64,000 nt of DNA from Fasciola hepatica (GCA_948099385.1 CANUEZ040000168.1:10698001-10762000), one strand, 5' to 3'. Positions 50,497 through 62,960 are shown, counted from the first letter of the stretch. Notes: generated by a model not told the origin, from the letters alone. Program-made: numbers and translations.

Positions 50497-51404
50497 ACCT
50501 ACTAAGATCATTGTATTCTCATACTTCTGGCCGCGTAAGAGTTTACGGTGAACTATCAAGTCCATTCGAAACGACCAGTGGTGTTCGACAGGGATGCCCT
50601 TTGTCTCCATTCCTGTTCAACTTCACCATGGACGAAATAATGGACAGTGCGCTGCAAAAGTTTCAGGATGTAGGCATCGAACTAGAAAATAGTGGAAAGC
50701 TATGTGACTTAGATTATGCGGACGACGTTGTCTGCTTGTTCGAATGCACGGAACATGCTCAGCGTGCACTAGATAATCTCGGAAGAGCTGTAGCTCCATT
50801 CGACATGCGCTTTGCACCTTCGAAGTGCAAGGTGATGTTACAAGACTGGACGTCAACAATTCTGAGCTTGATGCTCGATGGAGAGGTGCTGTCAGTTGTC
50901 GACCATTTCACCTACCTCGGTAGCTGCGTGACGACGGATGGGAGCACAGTAGTAGAGGTGAGCACGCGGATATCCAAAGCTCGAGCGGCGTACGCTGGAC
51001 TGAAGCGCTTGTGGCGCCGACCTGATATTTCACTGAAGTTGAAAGGTCGTGTATACTGTGCCACTGTGCGTTCAGTTTTGTTGTATGGTTGCGAAACTTG
51101 GAGTCTGCATGCTGAAGATATTCGTCGTCTCGAGGTTTTCGACCATCGATGTTTAGGTAGTATCGCTAGGATTGGGTGGAATAGCCGAGTAAGCAACGAT
51201 GAGGTCAGAAAGCGAGTATTGGGTATTAATTCGGAGAACGTTCTGTCACAGCGTATCAGGCTTAGTAGACTTCGTTGGTTGGGGCACGTGTTACGTATGG
51301 CAAACACACGTCTACCGTACCGTGTCCTATTCTCCGTTCTTCCTCAGGAGTGGAAAAAACCACGTGGAGGTCAACAGATGGTGTGGCAGCCAGGAATGAG
51401 ATAA
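50493..51404 (+). pseudogene. RTE RT, second frame, hybrid copy a
   Basis: 303 codons: 'TSGVRQGCPLSPFLF', 'LDYADDVVCLF', 'VDHFTYLGSCVT', 'EVFDHRCLGSIARIGWNSR', 'RLRWLGHVLRM', ending at 'WQPGMR'. Unlike copies 2 and 3 it reads through the 'DHRC' position without a stop, because about 280 bp (50,975-51,255) match copy 4 rather than copy 3. Confidence 0.8.
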
Positions 51405-52073
51405 TGTACAACGAACTTAGGAAAAGTTGTTGCTTCACGTTTTCGTGGTGCGGGTGCAAAAGATCCCTCAACCAGTTGGCTGGAGACACTGAAGGATATG
51501 GCTGCGAACCGTGGACAGTGGCGATTGTGTTGTCACTTCTTGTGGAATCAGAATGACTGATCGATGTGTGTGTATTCCGTGTGTTGGCTACTAGGGCATT
51601 TTTTTTATTTTCCCACCCGTATAGGTCCACTCCCTCTCCATCTTATGTATTCATACTTTCTAATTCAACGTGCAATATTGTGAGAATGGCAATGGTCCCT
51701 GGGGCTTGCCCTACTGTTTAACGCTGCTGGATGATTATGTTGTTGAGTGTTATTATCTCTGTCGCTGTAGTCATAACCAGTGTACTGAAGAGAAAAAGGA
51801 CAAAATAGAATATGTTCGAGGAAGCCCTTGTGGTAATGCAGTGCAAGCGCCCAAGAGCCCTTTTGCGTACATTATGCTCCATATAGGAGTAAATATTGGT
51901 ATCCCAGCGCTGATGGACAACGACGATCTTGTTGCAGCCGATGATGGAATGGCTGTAACATCAGCTAGACATTATTTGTTGGTGTATTTTTTCGGGGTGA
52001 TCGCGCAAACCTCAATGTTAAATGACTCAAATTTGTTTGTCATGCACGACTTCGTGGTGTTTTTGAAGTGACT

Positions 52074-53591
52074 AACGCCCTCAAATCTATCAAAACTCAT
52101 GTCACCGAGACCGGACGGTGTGCATCCGTTGATGCTGAGGGAGCTGACTGGAAAACTAACTCCACCGCTGACTCGATCGTTGAACATGTCGGTGGCCTCT
52201 GGTAGACTACCTCGGGGATGAAAAAAGACAATGGCTGTTCCACTGTACAAAGGCGGGACGAAATCCACCTCGGCCAACCGTCGCCCGGCCAGCCTCACTT
52301 CCGTGGTTGGGAAGGCCATGGAAAAGCTTGTGGCTTCTCGTTTCTTCAAACACCTGGAGAACTGTTAGTTGCTGCGCGCACAGCGGCACGGTTTATGGAG
52401 AAATAAGTTACGTCCGAAAAACCGGTGAAAGTTAGTCAGGTGCCAAGGCCGGGAGATTTGTCATGGACGTTATCTTTGTAGACTTCACTAAAGCATTTGA
52501 TGAATTTCCTCATAATAAACTGCTGCTAGAACTCCAGGCTATCGGCATTTCCGAGTTCATGGTCCACTGGATTGAGGACTTCTTGGCAGAGACCGGTGGT
52601 GACCGAGTGGTTGAGGGCTTTTGGTTTCCACCTCGAAGGTCAAAGGTTCAAATCCCCGCCATAGCCGGTTATTTTCGTGATGGACAGTGATCCACCGTCG
52701 TCCGGCTGGTTACCTCACCTCACCTAGTGAAACCTTATGTGGTTCTCCACTCCAAGTCTCAGGGTCTGGTTGCTGGTTATCCCCTATAGTGCAGTGGGCC
52801 TTTGTGGCTATGGGCTATACCCCTTTCATTACACTCATGCGCAAGGATGTACTAAGAAGAGGGCCTTTTCCGTGAGACTCACACAGTCCCAGTCCGCGTG
52901 GTATCCAGTCGGTAGTGGTGTTTCATAAGGCTCTGTGCGGGGACTTGTGTCGTTTCTAGTGTTTGTGAATGACCTACCATAGACCCTCCGACCCCAATCT
53001 CTTATCTACGCGGGCGACCCAAATATCTGGCGTACCATTCGATCTGCAAAGGATCGTGGTATACTGCAGGTGGACCTCCATGCACCGGTCAGTTGGTCGA
53101 CTACTTGGGGGCTACCTATAAACATAGACAAATGCGCGTGTATGAGGATTGGGAGACCCAGTGATACTTCAAACTACTGCCCTGGGCGTTTTGTACTCCA
53201 TCCCGCGTCTGAGGAAAAAGATTTCGGAGTTGTTGGCACTTATAATCTGAAGTCTGGAGCACACACTGAGAGAGCCTGCCCCTCGGCATGGAGAATACTT
53301 TGTCCAATCCATCGTTCATTTAGGCGTCTACCTTAGGATGCCTTCCGACTGCTGTATGCTTCTCATATACGTTCTCGCTTCGAATATAGCGGTCCGACTG
53401 TCTACTCATGCACGGTTATGGAAGTAGCCAAACTGGAACGAGTAACACGCAGTGCCACACGCCTAGTGGCTGGACTACGTGGGATCAGTTATGAAGAACG
53501 TTTAGGATCCACTGGGACGTTCCTCGTTGCCTGCGGATGTATCCGTGGTGATCTCATCTGTGTTAGGCGAGTCATCCGTGGTGATTTGGGC
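52074..53591 (+). pseudogene. CR1-like RT remnant with SINE, array unit 2
   Basis: Copy of 48,113-49,630 displaced by 3,961 bp and apparently identical, with the SINE at 52,593-52,851 (A box 52,600, B box 52,645) and the YAGD box near 53,001. Confidence 0.85.
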
Positions 53592-55697
53592 AAAAGCGTC
53601 AGCTTTCTAACCGTAAGGAGATGAATAAGATGCGGAGAAAGCTGCAAAGACAAGTTACGCGAAGCCTTAAGAAGGATCGCGAAAATTGGTGGGTCAATGT
53701 GTCCGAAGAAATGGAAGTGGCAGCTGCTTCAGGTAACAGTTAAAGACTGTTCAAACTTATTCGTGACACCAGTGGACGGCGAACTCAGGTCAGTGAAACG
53801 ATTTGCAATAGGAATGGAGAACCCATCCATAACAAACAGTAAAGGCTTGACCGATGGGCCGAGTACTTCAAGGAACAGTTTAGCTGGCCGCACGCTAGTG
53901 TAGTTACTCCCGTGTCAACAACTGTGACTTCTTGGGTGGTATCACTTGATCCCCCATCAGAAGTAGAAGTAGAGTCATGTATTCGACTACTAAGGCGGGG
54001 GAAAGCGGCAGGTCCCGACGAACTTCCTCCAGTTCTTTTCAAACTGGGTGGTGAGGCATTGGTAAAATCACTAACCGCCTTGCTCCGTGACATTTGGAAC
54101 GCGGAGCGTATTCCGTTAATATGGAGTGAGTCATTGATTGTTCCCATCTTCAAGAAGGGAATACGCAATGACTGCAGTAATCATCGTGGGATTAGCTTAA
54201 TCCCGATAGTCGCCAAAGTATTAGCTTCGATTTTGCTGCACCGTCTTACACCGGCTCGCGAGAGAAATATCCGCGAACAGCAGGCAGGATTCCGCCCAGG
54301 TCGAGGATGCATCGACCATATTTTTACTCTTCGCCGACTACTTGAAACGCGTCACACGCATCGCCAACCGACAATAATGGTTTTCTTAGACTTGAAAGGC
54401 GCTTTCGATTCACTTGATCGATCATCGCTTTTCAGTGCTCTTCATCGAAGTTCGTGAACCTACTAAGATCATTGTATTCTCATACTTCTGGCCGCGTAAG
54501 AGTTTACGGTGAACTATCAAGTCCATTCGAAACGACCAGTGGTGTTCGACAGGGATGCCCTTTGTCTCCATTCCTGTTCAACTTCACCATGGACGAAATA
54601 ATGGACAGTGCGCTGCAAAAGTTTCAGGATGTAGGCATCGAACTAGAAAATAGTGGAAAGCTATGTGACTTAGATTATGCGGACGACGTTGTCTGCTTGT
54701 TCGAATGCACGGAACATGCTCAGCGTGCACTAGATAATCTCGGAAGAGCTGTAGCTCCATTCGACATGCGCTTTGCACCTTCGAAGTGCAAGGTGATGTT
54801 ACAAGACTGGACGTCAACAATTCTGAGCTTGATGCTCGATGGAGAGGTGCTGTCAGTTGTCGACCATTTCACCTACCTCGGTAGCTGCGTGACGACGGAT
54901 GGGAGCACAGTAGTAGAGGTGAGCACGCGGATATCCAAAGCTCGAGCGGCGTACGCTGGACTGAAGCGCTTGTGGCGCCGACCTGATATTTCACTGAAGT
55001 TGAAAGGTCGTGTATACTGTGCCACTGTGCGTTCAGTTTTGTTGTATGGTTGCGAAACTTGGAGTCTGCATGCTGAAGATATTCGTCGTCTCGAGGTTTT
55101 CGACCATCGATGTTTAGGTAGTATCGCTAGGATTGGGTGGAATAGCCGAGTAAGCAACGATGAGGTCAGAAAGCGAGTATTGGGTATTAATTCGGAGAAC
55201 GTTCTGTCACAGCGTATCAGGCTTAGTAGACTTCGTTGGTTGGGGCACGTGTTACGTATGGCAAACACACGTCTACCGTACCGTGTCCTATTCTCCGTTC
55301 TTCCTCAGGAGTGGAAAAAACCACGTGGAGGTCAACAGATGGTGTGGCAGCCAGGAATGAGATAATGTACAACGAACTTAGGAAAAGTTGTTGCTTCACG
55401 TTTTTATGGTGCGGGTGCAAAAGATCCCTCAACCAGTTGGCTGGAGACACTGAAGGATATGGCTGCGAACCGTGGACAGTGGCGATTGTGTTGTCACTTC
55501 TTGTGGAATCAGAATGACTGATCGATGTGTGTGTATTCCGTGTGTTGGCTACTAGGGCATTTTTTTTATTTTCCCACCCGTATAGGTCCACTCCCTCTCC
55601 ATCTTATGTATTCATACTTTCTAATTCAACGTGCAATATTGTGAGAATGGCAATGGTCCCTGGGGCTTGCCCTACTGTTTAACGCTGCTGGATGATT
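53592..55697 (+). mobile_element. hybrid RTE copy b (unit 2/3)
   Basis: Same hybrid structure as 49,631-51,736. A private C-to-T change creates a stop near 53,742 ('aacagttaaag'). The RT frames are at 53,912-54,457 and 54,454-55,365, separated by the 16-bp deletion. Confidence 0.85.
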
Positions 55698-56034
55698 ATG
55701 TTGTTGAGTGTTATTATCTCTGTCGCTGTAGTCATAACCAGTGTACTGAAGAGAAAAAGGACAAAATAGAATATGTTCGAGGAAGCCCTTGTGGTAATGC
55801 AGTGCAAGTGCCCAAGAGCCCTTTTGCGTACATTATGCTCCATATAGGAGTAAATATTGGTATCCCAGCGCTGATGGACAACGACGATCTTGTTGCAGCC
55901 GATGATGGAATGGCTGTAACATCAGCTAGACATTATTTGTTGGTGTATTTTTTCGGGGTGATCGCGCAAACCTCAATGTTAAATGACTCAAATTTGTTTG
56001 TCATGCACGACTTCGTGGTGTTTTTGAAGTGACT

Positions 56035-57552
56035 AACGCCCTCAAATCTATCAAAACTCATGTCACCGAGACCGGACGGTGTGCATCCGTTGATGCTGAG
56101 GGAGCTGACTGGAAAACTAACTCCACCGCTGACTCGATCGTTGAACATGTCGGTGGCCTCTGGTAGACTACCTCGGGGATGAAAAAAGACAATGGCTGTT
56201 CCACTGTACAAAGGCGGGACGAAATCCACCTCGGCCAACCGTCGCCCGGCCAGCCTCACTTCCGTGGTTGGGAAGGCCATGGAAAAGCTTGTGGCTTCTC
56301 GTTTCTTCAAACACCTGGAGAACTGTTAGTTGCTGCGCGCACAGCGGCACGGTTTATGGAGAAATAAGTTACGTCCGAAAAACCGGTGAAAGTTAGTCAG
56401 GTGCCAAGGCCGGGAGATTTGTCATGGACGTTATCTTCGTAGACTTCACTAAAGCATTTGATGAATTTCCTCATAATAAACTGCTGCTAGAACTCCAGGC
56501 TATCGGCATTTCCGAGTTCATGGTCCACTGGATTGAGGACTTCTTGGCAGAGACCGGTGGTGACCGAGTGGTTGAGGGCTTTTGGTTTCCACCTCGAAGG
56601 TCAAAGGTTCAAATCCCCGCCATAGCCGGTTATTTTCGTGATGGACAGTGATCCACCGTCGTCCGGCTGGTTACCTCACCTCACCTAGTGAAACCTTATG
56701 TGGTTCTCCACTCCAAGTCTCAGGGTCTGGTTGCTGGTTATCCCCTATAGTGCAGTGGGCCTTTGTGGCTATGGGCTATACCCCTTTCATTACACTCATG
56801 CGCAAGGATGTACTAAGAAGAGGGCCTTTTCCGTGAGACTCACACAGTCCCAGTCCGCGTGGTATCCAGTCGGTAGTGGTGTTTCATAAGGCTCTGTGCG
56901 GGGACTTGTGTCGTTTCTAGTGTTTGTGAATGACCTACCATAGACCCTCCGACCCCAATCTCTTATCTACGCGGGCGACCCAAATATCTGGCGTACCATT
57001 CGATCTGCAAAGGATCGTGGTATACTGCAGGTGGACCTCCATGCACCGGTCAGTTGGTCGACTACTTGGGGGCTACCTATAAACATAGACAAATGCGCGT
57101 GTATGAGGATTGGGAGACCCAGTGATACTTCAAACTACTGCCCTGGGCGTTTTGTACTCCATCCCGCGTCTGAGGAAAAAGATTTCGGAGTTGTTGGCAC
57201 TTATAATCTGAAGTCTGGAGCACACACTGAGAGAGCCTGCCCCTCGGCATGGAGAATACTTTGTCCAATCCATCGTTCATTTAGGCGTCTACCTTAGGAT
57301 GCCTTCCGACTGCTGTATGCTTCTCATATACGTTCTCGCTTCGAATATAGCGGTCCGACTGTCTACTCATGCACGGTTATGGAAGTAGCCAAACTGGAAC
57401 GAGTAACACGCAGTGCCACACGCCTAGTGGCTGGACTACGTGGGATCAGTTATGAAGAACGTTTAGGATCCACTGGGACGTTCCTCGTTGCCTGCGGATG
57501 TATCCGTGGTGATCTCATCTGTGTTAGGCGAGTCATCCGTGGTGATTTGGGC
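56035..57552 (+). pseudogene. CR1-like RT remnant with SINE, array unit 3
   Basis: Third copy, displaced by 7,922 bp from the first, with the SINE at 56,554-56,812 and a single visible base change near 56,437. Its last ten bases, TGATTTGGGC (57,543-57,552), are the left target duplication of RTE copy 4. Confidence 0.85.
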
Positions 57553-57872
57553 AAAAGCGTCAGCTTTCTAACCGTAAGGAGATGAATAAGATGCGGAGAA
57601 AGCTGCAAAGACAAGTTACGCGAAGCCTTAAGAAGGATCGCGAAAATTGGTGGGTCAATGTGTCCGAAGAAATGGAAGTGGCAGCTGCTTCAGGTAACAG
57701 TCAAAGACTGTTCAAACTTATTCGTGACACCAGTGGACGGCGAACTCAGGTCAGTGAAACGATTTGCAATAGGAATGGAGAACCCATCCATAACAAACAG
57801 TAAAGGCTTGACCGATGGGCCGAGTACTTCAAGGAACAGTTTAGCTGGCCGCACGCTAGTGTAGTTACTCCC

Positions 57873-58634
57873 GTGTCAACAACTGTGACTTCTTGGGTGG
57901 TATCACTTGATCCCCCATCAGAAGTAGAAGTAGAGTCATGTATTCGACTACTAAGGCGGGGGAAAGCGGCAGGTCCCGACGAACTTCCTCCAGTTCTTTT
58001 CAAACTGGGTGGTGAGGCATTGGTAAAATCACTAACCGCCTTGCTCCGTGACATTTGGAACGCGGAGCGTATTCCGTTAATATGGAGTGAGTCATTGATT
58101 GTTCCCATCTTCAAGAAGGGAATACGCAATGACTGCAGTAATCATCGTGGGATTAGCTTAATCCCGATAGTCGCCAAAGTATTAGCTTCGATTTTGCTGC
58201 ACCGTCTTACACCGGCTCGCGAGAGGAATGTCCGCGAACAGCAGGCTGGATTCCGCCCAGGTCGAGGATGCATCGACCATATTTTTACTCTTCGCCGACT
58301 ACTTGAAACGCGTCACACGCACCGCCGACCAACAATAATGCTTTTCTTAGACCTGAAAGGCGCCTTCGATTCAGTTGTTCGAACATCGCTTTTCAGTACT
58401 CTTCATCGAAAAGGTATGCCCCAGAAGTTCGTGAACCTAATGAGATCATTGTATTCTCATACTTCTGGCCGCGTAAGGGTTTACGCTGAACTATCCGGTC
58501 GGTTCGAAACGACCAATGGTGTTCGGCAGGGATGCCCTTTGTCTCCATTCCTTTTTAACTTCGTCATGGACGAAATAATGGAGAGTGCTTTGCAAAATCT
58601 TCAGGATGTAGGCGTCGAACTAGGAGATAGTTAA
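57873..58634 (+). pseudogene. RTE RT of copy 4, first frame
   Basis: 253 codons with 'LRRGKAAGPDELPPVLF', 'QQAGFRPGRGCIDHI', 'MLFLDLKGAFDSVVR', 'KGMPQKFVNLMRSLYSH' (the stretch deleted in copies 2 and 3) and 'TNGVRQGCPLSPFLF'. It ends at TAA after 'VGVELGDS'. Confidence 0.85.
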
Positions 58635-58673
58635 AAGCTTTGTGACCGAGATTACGCAGACGACGTTGTCTGC

Positions 58674-59498
58674 TTGTTCGAATGCACGGAACATGCTCAG
58701 CGTGCACTAGATAATCTCGGAAGAGCTGTAGCTCCATTCGACATGCGTTTTGCACCTTCAAAGTGCAAGGTGATGTTACAAGACTGGACGTCAACGATTC
58801 CGAGCTTGATGCTCGATGGGGAGGTGCTGGCAGTTGTCGATCACTTCACCTACCTCGGTAGCTGCGTGACGACGGATGGGAGCACGGTAGTAGAGGTGAG
58901 TACGCGGATATCCAAAGCTCGAGCGGCGTACGCTGGACTGAAGCGCTTGTGGCGCCGACCTGATATTTCACTGAAGTTGAAAGGTCGTGTATACTGTGCC
59001 ACTGTGCGTTCAGTTTTGTTGTATGGTTGCGAAACTTGGAGTCTGCATGCTGAAGATATTCGTCGTCTCGAGGTTTTCGACCATCGATGTTTAGGTAGTA
59101 TCGCTAGGATTGGGTGGAATAGCCGAGTAAGCAACGATGAGGTAAGAAAGCGAGTATTGGGTACTAATTCAGAGAACGTTCTGTCACAGCGTATCCAACT
59201 TAGTAGACTTCGTTGGTTGGGACACATGTTACGTATGGCAAACACACGTCTACCGTACCGTTTCCTATTCTCCGCCCCTCCCAGGGAGTGGAAGAGACCA
59301 CGTGGAGGTCAACAGATGACGTGGCAGCGAGGAATGAGAAAATGTACGGCAGACTTAGGAAAAGTAGGTGCTTCACGTCTTCGTGGTTGGGGTCCAAAAG
59401 ATCCGTCTACCGGTTGGCTGGAGACACTGAAGGATATGGCTGCGAACCGCGAACAGTGGAGATCGTGTTGTCACTTTCTATCGAATCAGAATGTTTGA
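58674..59498 (+). pseudogene. RTE RT of copy 4, C-terminal frame
   Basis: 274 codons continuing in the same frame after the TAA; the YADD box lies just upstream (about 58,650, 'DYADDVVCLF', within the interrupted stretch). It holds 'VDHFTYLGSCVT', 'RLRWLGHMLRM' and the complete C terminus, very similar to copy 1. Confidence 0.85.
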
Positions 59499-59707
59499 TC
59501 GGTGTACGTTTGTACAGTTAGACTGTGTATTCCGTGTGTTGGCTACTAGGGCATTCTTTTCTTTTCCCACCCATATAGGTCCACTCCCTGTCCATCTTGT
59601 ATATTCATACTTTTTAATTCAACGTGCAACATGGTGAGAAAGGCAGTGGTCAGTGGGGCTCGCCCTACTGTTTAACGCTGTACGATGATGATGATGATGA
59701 TTTGGGC

Positions 59708-59840
59708 CTAGATCTTCAGTCGAAACTCCCTCTCAGGAATAATAACCGTACCCGAGGACATCTACTGATGCTCTGAAAGACGCAGTCCGCCAGTTTGCCA
59801 GCCGTCTATCGATTATCAAGGGGAACAACTGTAATAGTCC
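59708..59840 (+). pseudogene. 3' remainder of the CR1-like LINE
   Basis: Directly after the right target duplication the frame reads 'LDLQSKLPLRNNNRTRGHLLML', matching the C-terminal S-x-RGH block of CR1/jockey proteins and continuing 'VIRGDLG' from before the RTE insertion. Beyond about 59,840 I see no further match. Confidence 0.65.
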
Positions 59841-60949
59841 ACAAACACGATTGATAATAGAATTCTTGGTAAGCAGATAACCCGAATTTAGGCTTTAATC
59901 AACTTGTAAGAAATCCGTAGCTAAAACATAAATAAGCAAAAGTTTCTAAACGTCAATGTGTACGAAAGCAAGCAAGGGACAAGAACACATGTACAAAGCT
60001 GTTTTAATCTCACCATGTTCATCCCCCCCATAAAGATTTCGAGCGTAGCGGTTAAAAATAGTGTATTGATTAGTGTTTTTTGTGCACACATCGAAGTGAG
60101 CAACGTGTGAAGATAAACAGGGAAAGAGGAGTTAGCGCGTGTTCACCAAAAAGTCTATGATTCGTACATCTCGGTTTCTCAGACAGTAAGGAAAAACTCT
60201 TCGTTGGAGCCTGTGGATTTCATCCAGTGAAGGCTGTTGAGTGATTCCTTCGATTTTTGCAAATCCCGAATTGGGAGATGGGTCTGATTCTGATGCCGGA
60301 GAAGGAGACTCGTTTACGAAGTCGCAAAGCAGACCTTTTCCACTTCATTTTCTGATACTTAGGATTGGTTTTCGATAGGTCGTTCAATAGCTGATGCTAG
60401 AGGTCTGAAAGATACTGTATTTTCTCGACTGTTAGTAGAAAATATACGGGCATGATTGGGGTTGTATTCCAAGTTTAACTTTCTAGACTAATGGATCTTC
60501 TCCCTTTGTTTCTTTTTACTCCACTGTCTCCTGCAAGAGGATAAGTCGGTCCCATAAATATCGCGAAAATTGCTCATGGAAATTCTCGGGAATATGGTAC
60601 GGGGCGGTGTCCCCAGCACCGTTGGGGACTATTGTAATACTCGGTCGGAAGTAGAAAATAAGTTGACGGTATGTTTTGTCCAAGGATGCACCTCTAACTT
60701 TTGCACAACCGGTTGCAGCCTGCAAGGCAGCAGGGTTGTTCCAGATGAGCCGGTGTCCTGTTGTGCGGCTGATTTACCTCCTCCGGGATACCGGGTCGAG
60801 TAGGTTGGACATTTTTCCTTTGTAGCTGTTGGATCAGTAGATCGTTACCGCCCATTCAGGAACATCTCTTCGCATACCGAATTACGTCTCGCTGGGGTTT
60901 TTAGACCTCGGTTACCCGCAACCTGGTTTAGCCCATCTGTCGAGCTGCT
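59841..60949. other. no clear feature (possible gypsy 3' end or LTR)
   Basis: No motif-bearing frame. Since the gypsy integrase upstream reads toward lower coordinates, its C-terminal tail and 3' LTR would fall here (roughly 60,450-60,950), but I found no second LTR copy to prove it. Confidence 0.3.
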
Positions 60950-61760
60950 TGCCGGAGTGTGGCCGATAATGCATACTTCAGCTTCGTGGAGCCACGGATG
61001 AGAGCTGGGTGAATGATGGAGACCAAGGAGATGGCGGATGCCCCAAGGGACTCAACGGTCTACCACCTCAGAGGTGCTACTCTTCTCAGGCACTCCAAAT
61101 ACCCCCGACTAATGAATCGGATTTGGAGGATCGGTCAGTTCTACAAGGAAGTGCCCGATCCGAATTCAGCAACCAACTAGGTAGTGGCATGCCAGCTGCG
61201 GCTTTCCGGTTGTATTGCAATATTCTCTCACGAGTAATTTTTCGCCGTGTATAGTAGGAAACGAAGTGAGTAGAGAGCATCGTGAACAACGACTTCCCGT
61301 TGTTGAATGAATAGATTTCGAGACCGGAGTGCTAAAGTAATGGCTTCCCAGATACTGCCGTTCAGGTGTTTGACTTGGCCAATATACTGAGGATTGTAAG
61401 GGGCAGTACGACTAATGATAGTGCCTTTCACCGTGAAGAAAGTTTTTGAGTTCGTCCCGCATGAACGGCGAGCCATGATCCGAATGTATGTGGAAAGGCA
61501 TTCCAAAAATAGAAAGTAAATTAGACATATCTTATTACAGTGGTAGTAGATATGTCTGAATACGTTTAAGCAAAAGGCAAGGGAGAAAACCTACCAGTGA
61601 TTGTAAGAAGAAATTTATTCCTTCAGCCAGAAGTCAGGAGTCCTTTGAAATCCATGCTTAAACACTCAAGTGATTGTGTAGCTTTGACTAGGGGGATGTG
61701 TTGGAATGTTAAAGCGCGGTTTGATTTCCGTACGTAATCATTGGGCAGTGGCTAATCTAA
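60950..61760 (-). pseudogene. Ty3/gypsy integrase remnant
   Basis: Minus-strand blocks over several frames: 'MDFKGLLTSG' (first Asp, about 61,655), 'NKFLLTITG', 'FGMPFHIHSDHGSPFM' (second Asp, about 61,460), 'SRTAPYNPQYIGQVKHLNG' (about 61,360), where the Glu of the usual GQ-V-E-R-x-N is Lys, and the C-terminal 'LPSWLLNSD' (about 61,180). This pattern is typical of Ty3/gypsy integrases and differs from the BEL integrase here. Stops, frameshifts and the lost Glu show it is dead. Confidence 0.7.
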
Positions 61761-62269
61761 CTTCTTCAGTTGAGAACGATAGGTCCCGGATCCGGACACA
61801 GTGTATCATTCAGTTTACGCTCGGATGACGCAGAACCCGTCCAACATCTCCCATAAATTGCACGAATACAAAGAATTCCATGCTCCATCGGTCATCGCGC
61901 AGGATAATCAGGACCGCGCTGCCCATCTCATCGAGCTAGGGTGGGTAGTGATAAGTGGGCCACTGCTCAGAGTTCCCTCTCTTTTATTCAACTTTTGTCT
62001 TCTCTCCTCAACCACCTCTCTTTGTCCAATCTATCCACCCATATTGCTCTCACTGACAACACGGCCGATACTAACAACGGTTCATTGTCAAATAATGCTG
62101 AGAATAATCCTCTGTCTTGTAACTCACATTTTCTCAAGCCTCGTCAGCCTCTGAATCTCGGCTTCTTAAGCGTGCCTACTCTCATGCAAACCGGTCAGCG
62201 GGGGCGTCTAGCGCTAACAATAGACTCTGGCGACTGACGTCTGTTGCGTAAGTGGAACGCGTACCCAGG

Positions 62270-62960
62270 ATTCGAGCAGTGCGATTCAGTTAACCGTTCC
62301 TGGAATCTCATTGAGATATTTTCTGCTCACTTTAGGAGACGAAGCAGCTAGAGCTTCGGGTCAACGTGGTGTAGGAATAGTCTTGACTGACAAGGTTGGA
62401 TACCGATTAATGGTTGTTTATGTGCTGTAAGACTCCAGGGGTCAGTGGGCGCCCGAGGGGATGGCTGTGTTCAGCGCAATTTGTTTGTGACCTCGGCATA
62501 CGCTCCAACAGACCGCAGCTCTGACATGCAGAAGGACGAGTTCTATGATGTACTTACCACTCTCGTTCACAGGAGCAAAGTCTCTGACATTGTAATGCTA
62601 GCAGGTGATTTTAATGCACAAGTTGGCAAACTGAGTATCAGAAGCCTGTTTAGGTGGTCGTTATGCCTTACCCGCTGAGCGTACAGATAACGGGGATAGG
62701 CTTCTCTAGTTTTGTGTAGACAATTGGTTATTCGTGTTTAGTACAATTTTCCGACACAGTTCGCGTCACACAGCGACATGGCACTCCAACTCTACAGGAA
62801 CTCAGAGCCAATTCGGTCATATCGCAGTAAGCTACCGGTGGCGCAGTTCTGTCCAGAACCGTGGATCCTACTGGTCCACGTACGTATAGTCGGAGCATGC
62901 ATTAGTTTAAATGCGATTTCCTCTCCAGCTCCATGATCATCGACACAAACCACAAACCCG
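62270..62960 (+). pseudogene. RTE endonuclease of copy 5, decayed
   Basis: Blocks in different frames: 'RNLFVTSAYAPTDRSSDMQ' and 'IVMLAGDFNAQVGKLS' in 62,445-62,678, then 'FGHIAVSYRWR' (the IDH block has become FGH) and 'YV' followed by a stop. The catalytic DFN is kept, the second metal-binding block is lost. Confidence 0.75.

Larger units (their letters stand above)
49631..51736 (+). mobile_element. hybrid RTE copy a (unit 1/2)
   Basis: Begins AAAAGCGTCAGC, joined to the CR1-like element exactly as in copy 4 (57,553), but its 3' part has the 16-bp deletion and the degenerate tail of copy 3. So it is a recombinant: 5' part like copy 4, 3' part like copy 3, switching near 50,330-50,400. Confidence 0.85.
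46370..58240 (+). repeat. tandem array, period 3,961 bp, about three units
   Basis: Every landmark recurs at +3,961 and +7,922: for example 47,709/51,670/55,631, 48,502/52,463/56,424, 49,109/53,070/57,031 and the RTE junction 49,631/53,592/57,553. The unit is RTE 3' part, ~340 bp unknown, CR1-like RT with a SINE, RTE 5' part. Units 2 and 3 differ by only a handful of bases that I could find (near 53,742, 55,403, 55,808 and 56,437). Confidence 0.95.
57553..59697 (+). mobile_element. RTE LINE copy 4, 5'-truncated, with target duplication
   Basis: 2,145 bp flanked by TGATTTGGGC (57,543-57,552 and 59,698-59,707). The CR1-like reading continues across the empty site ('GDLG' then 'LDLQSKLPLRNNNRTRGH'), which confirms insertion into that LINE. 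It ends in an (ATG)n tail. It lacks the 16-bp deletion but has its own TAA at about 58,632 just before YADD. Confidence 0.9.

Noticed and set aside
46370..58240. Regular repeats as a CRISPR or satellite array
   Set aside because: The unit is 3.96 kb of recognisable LINE and SINE sequence, not short repeats with spacers, and the setting is eukaryotic.
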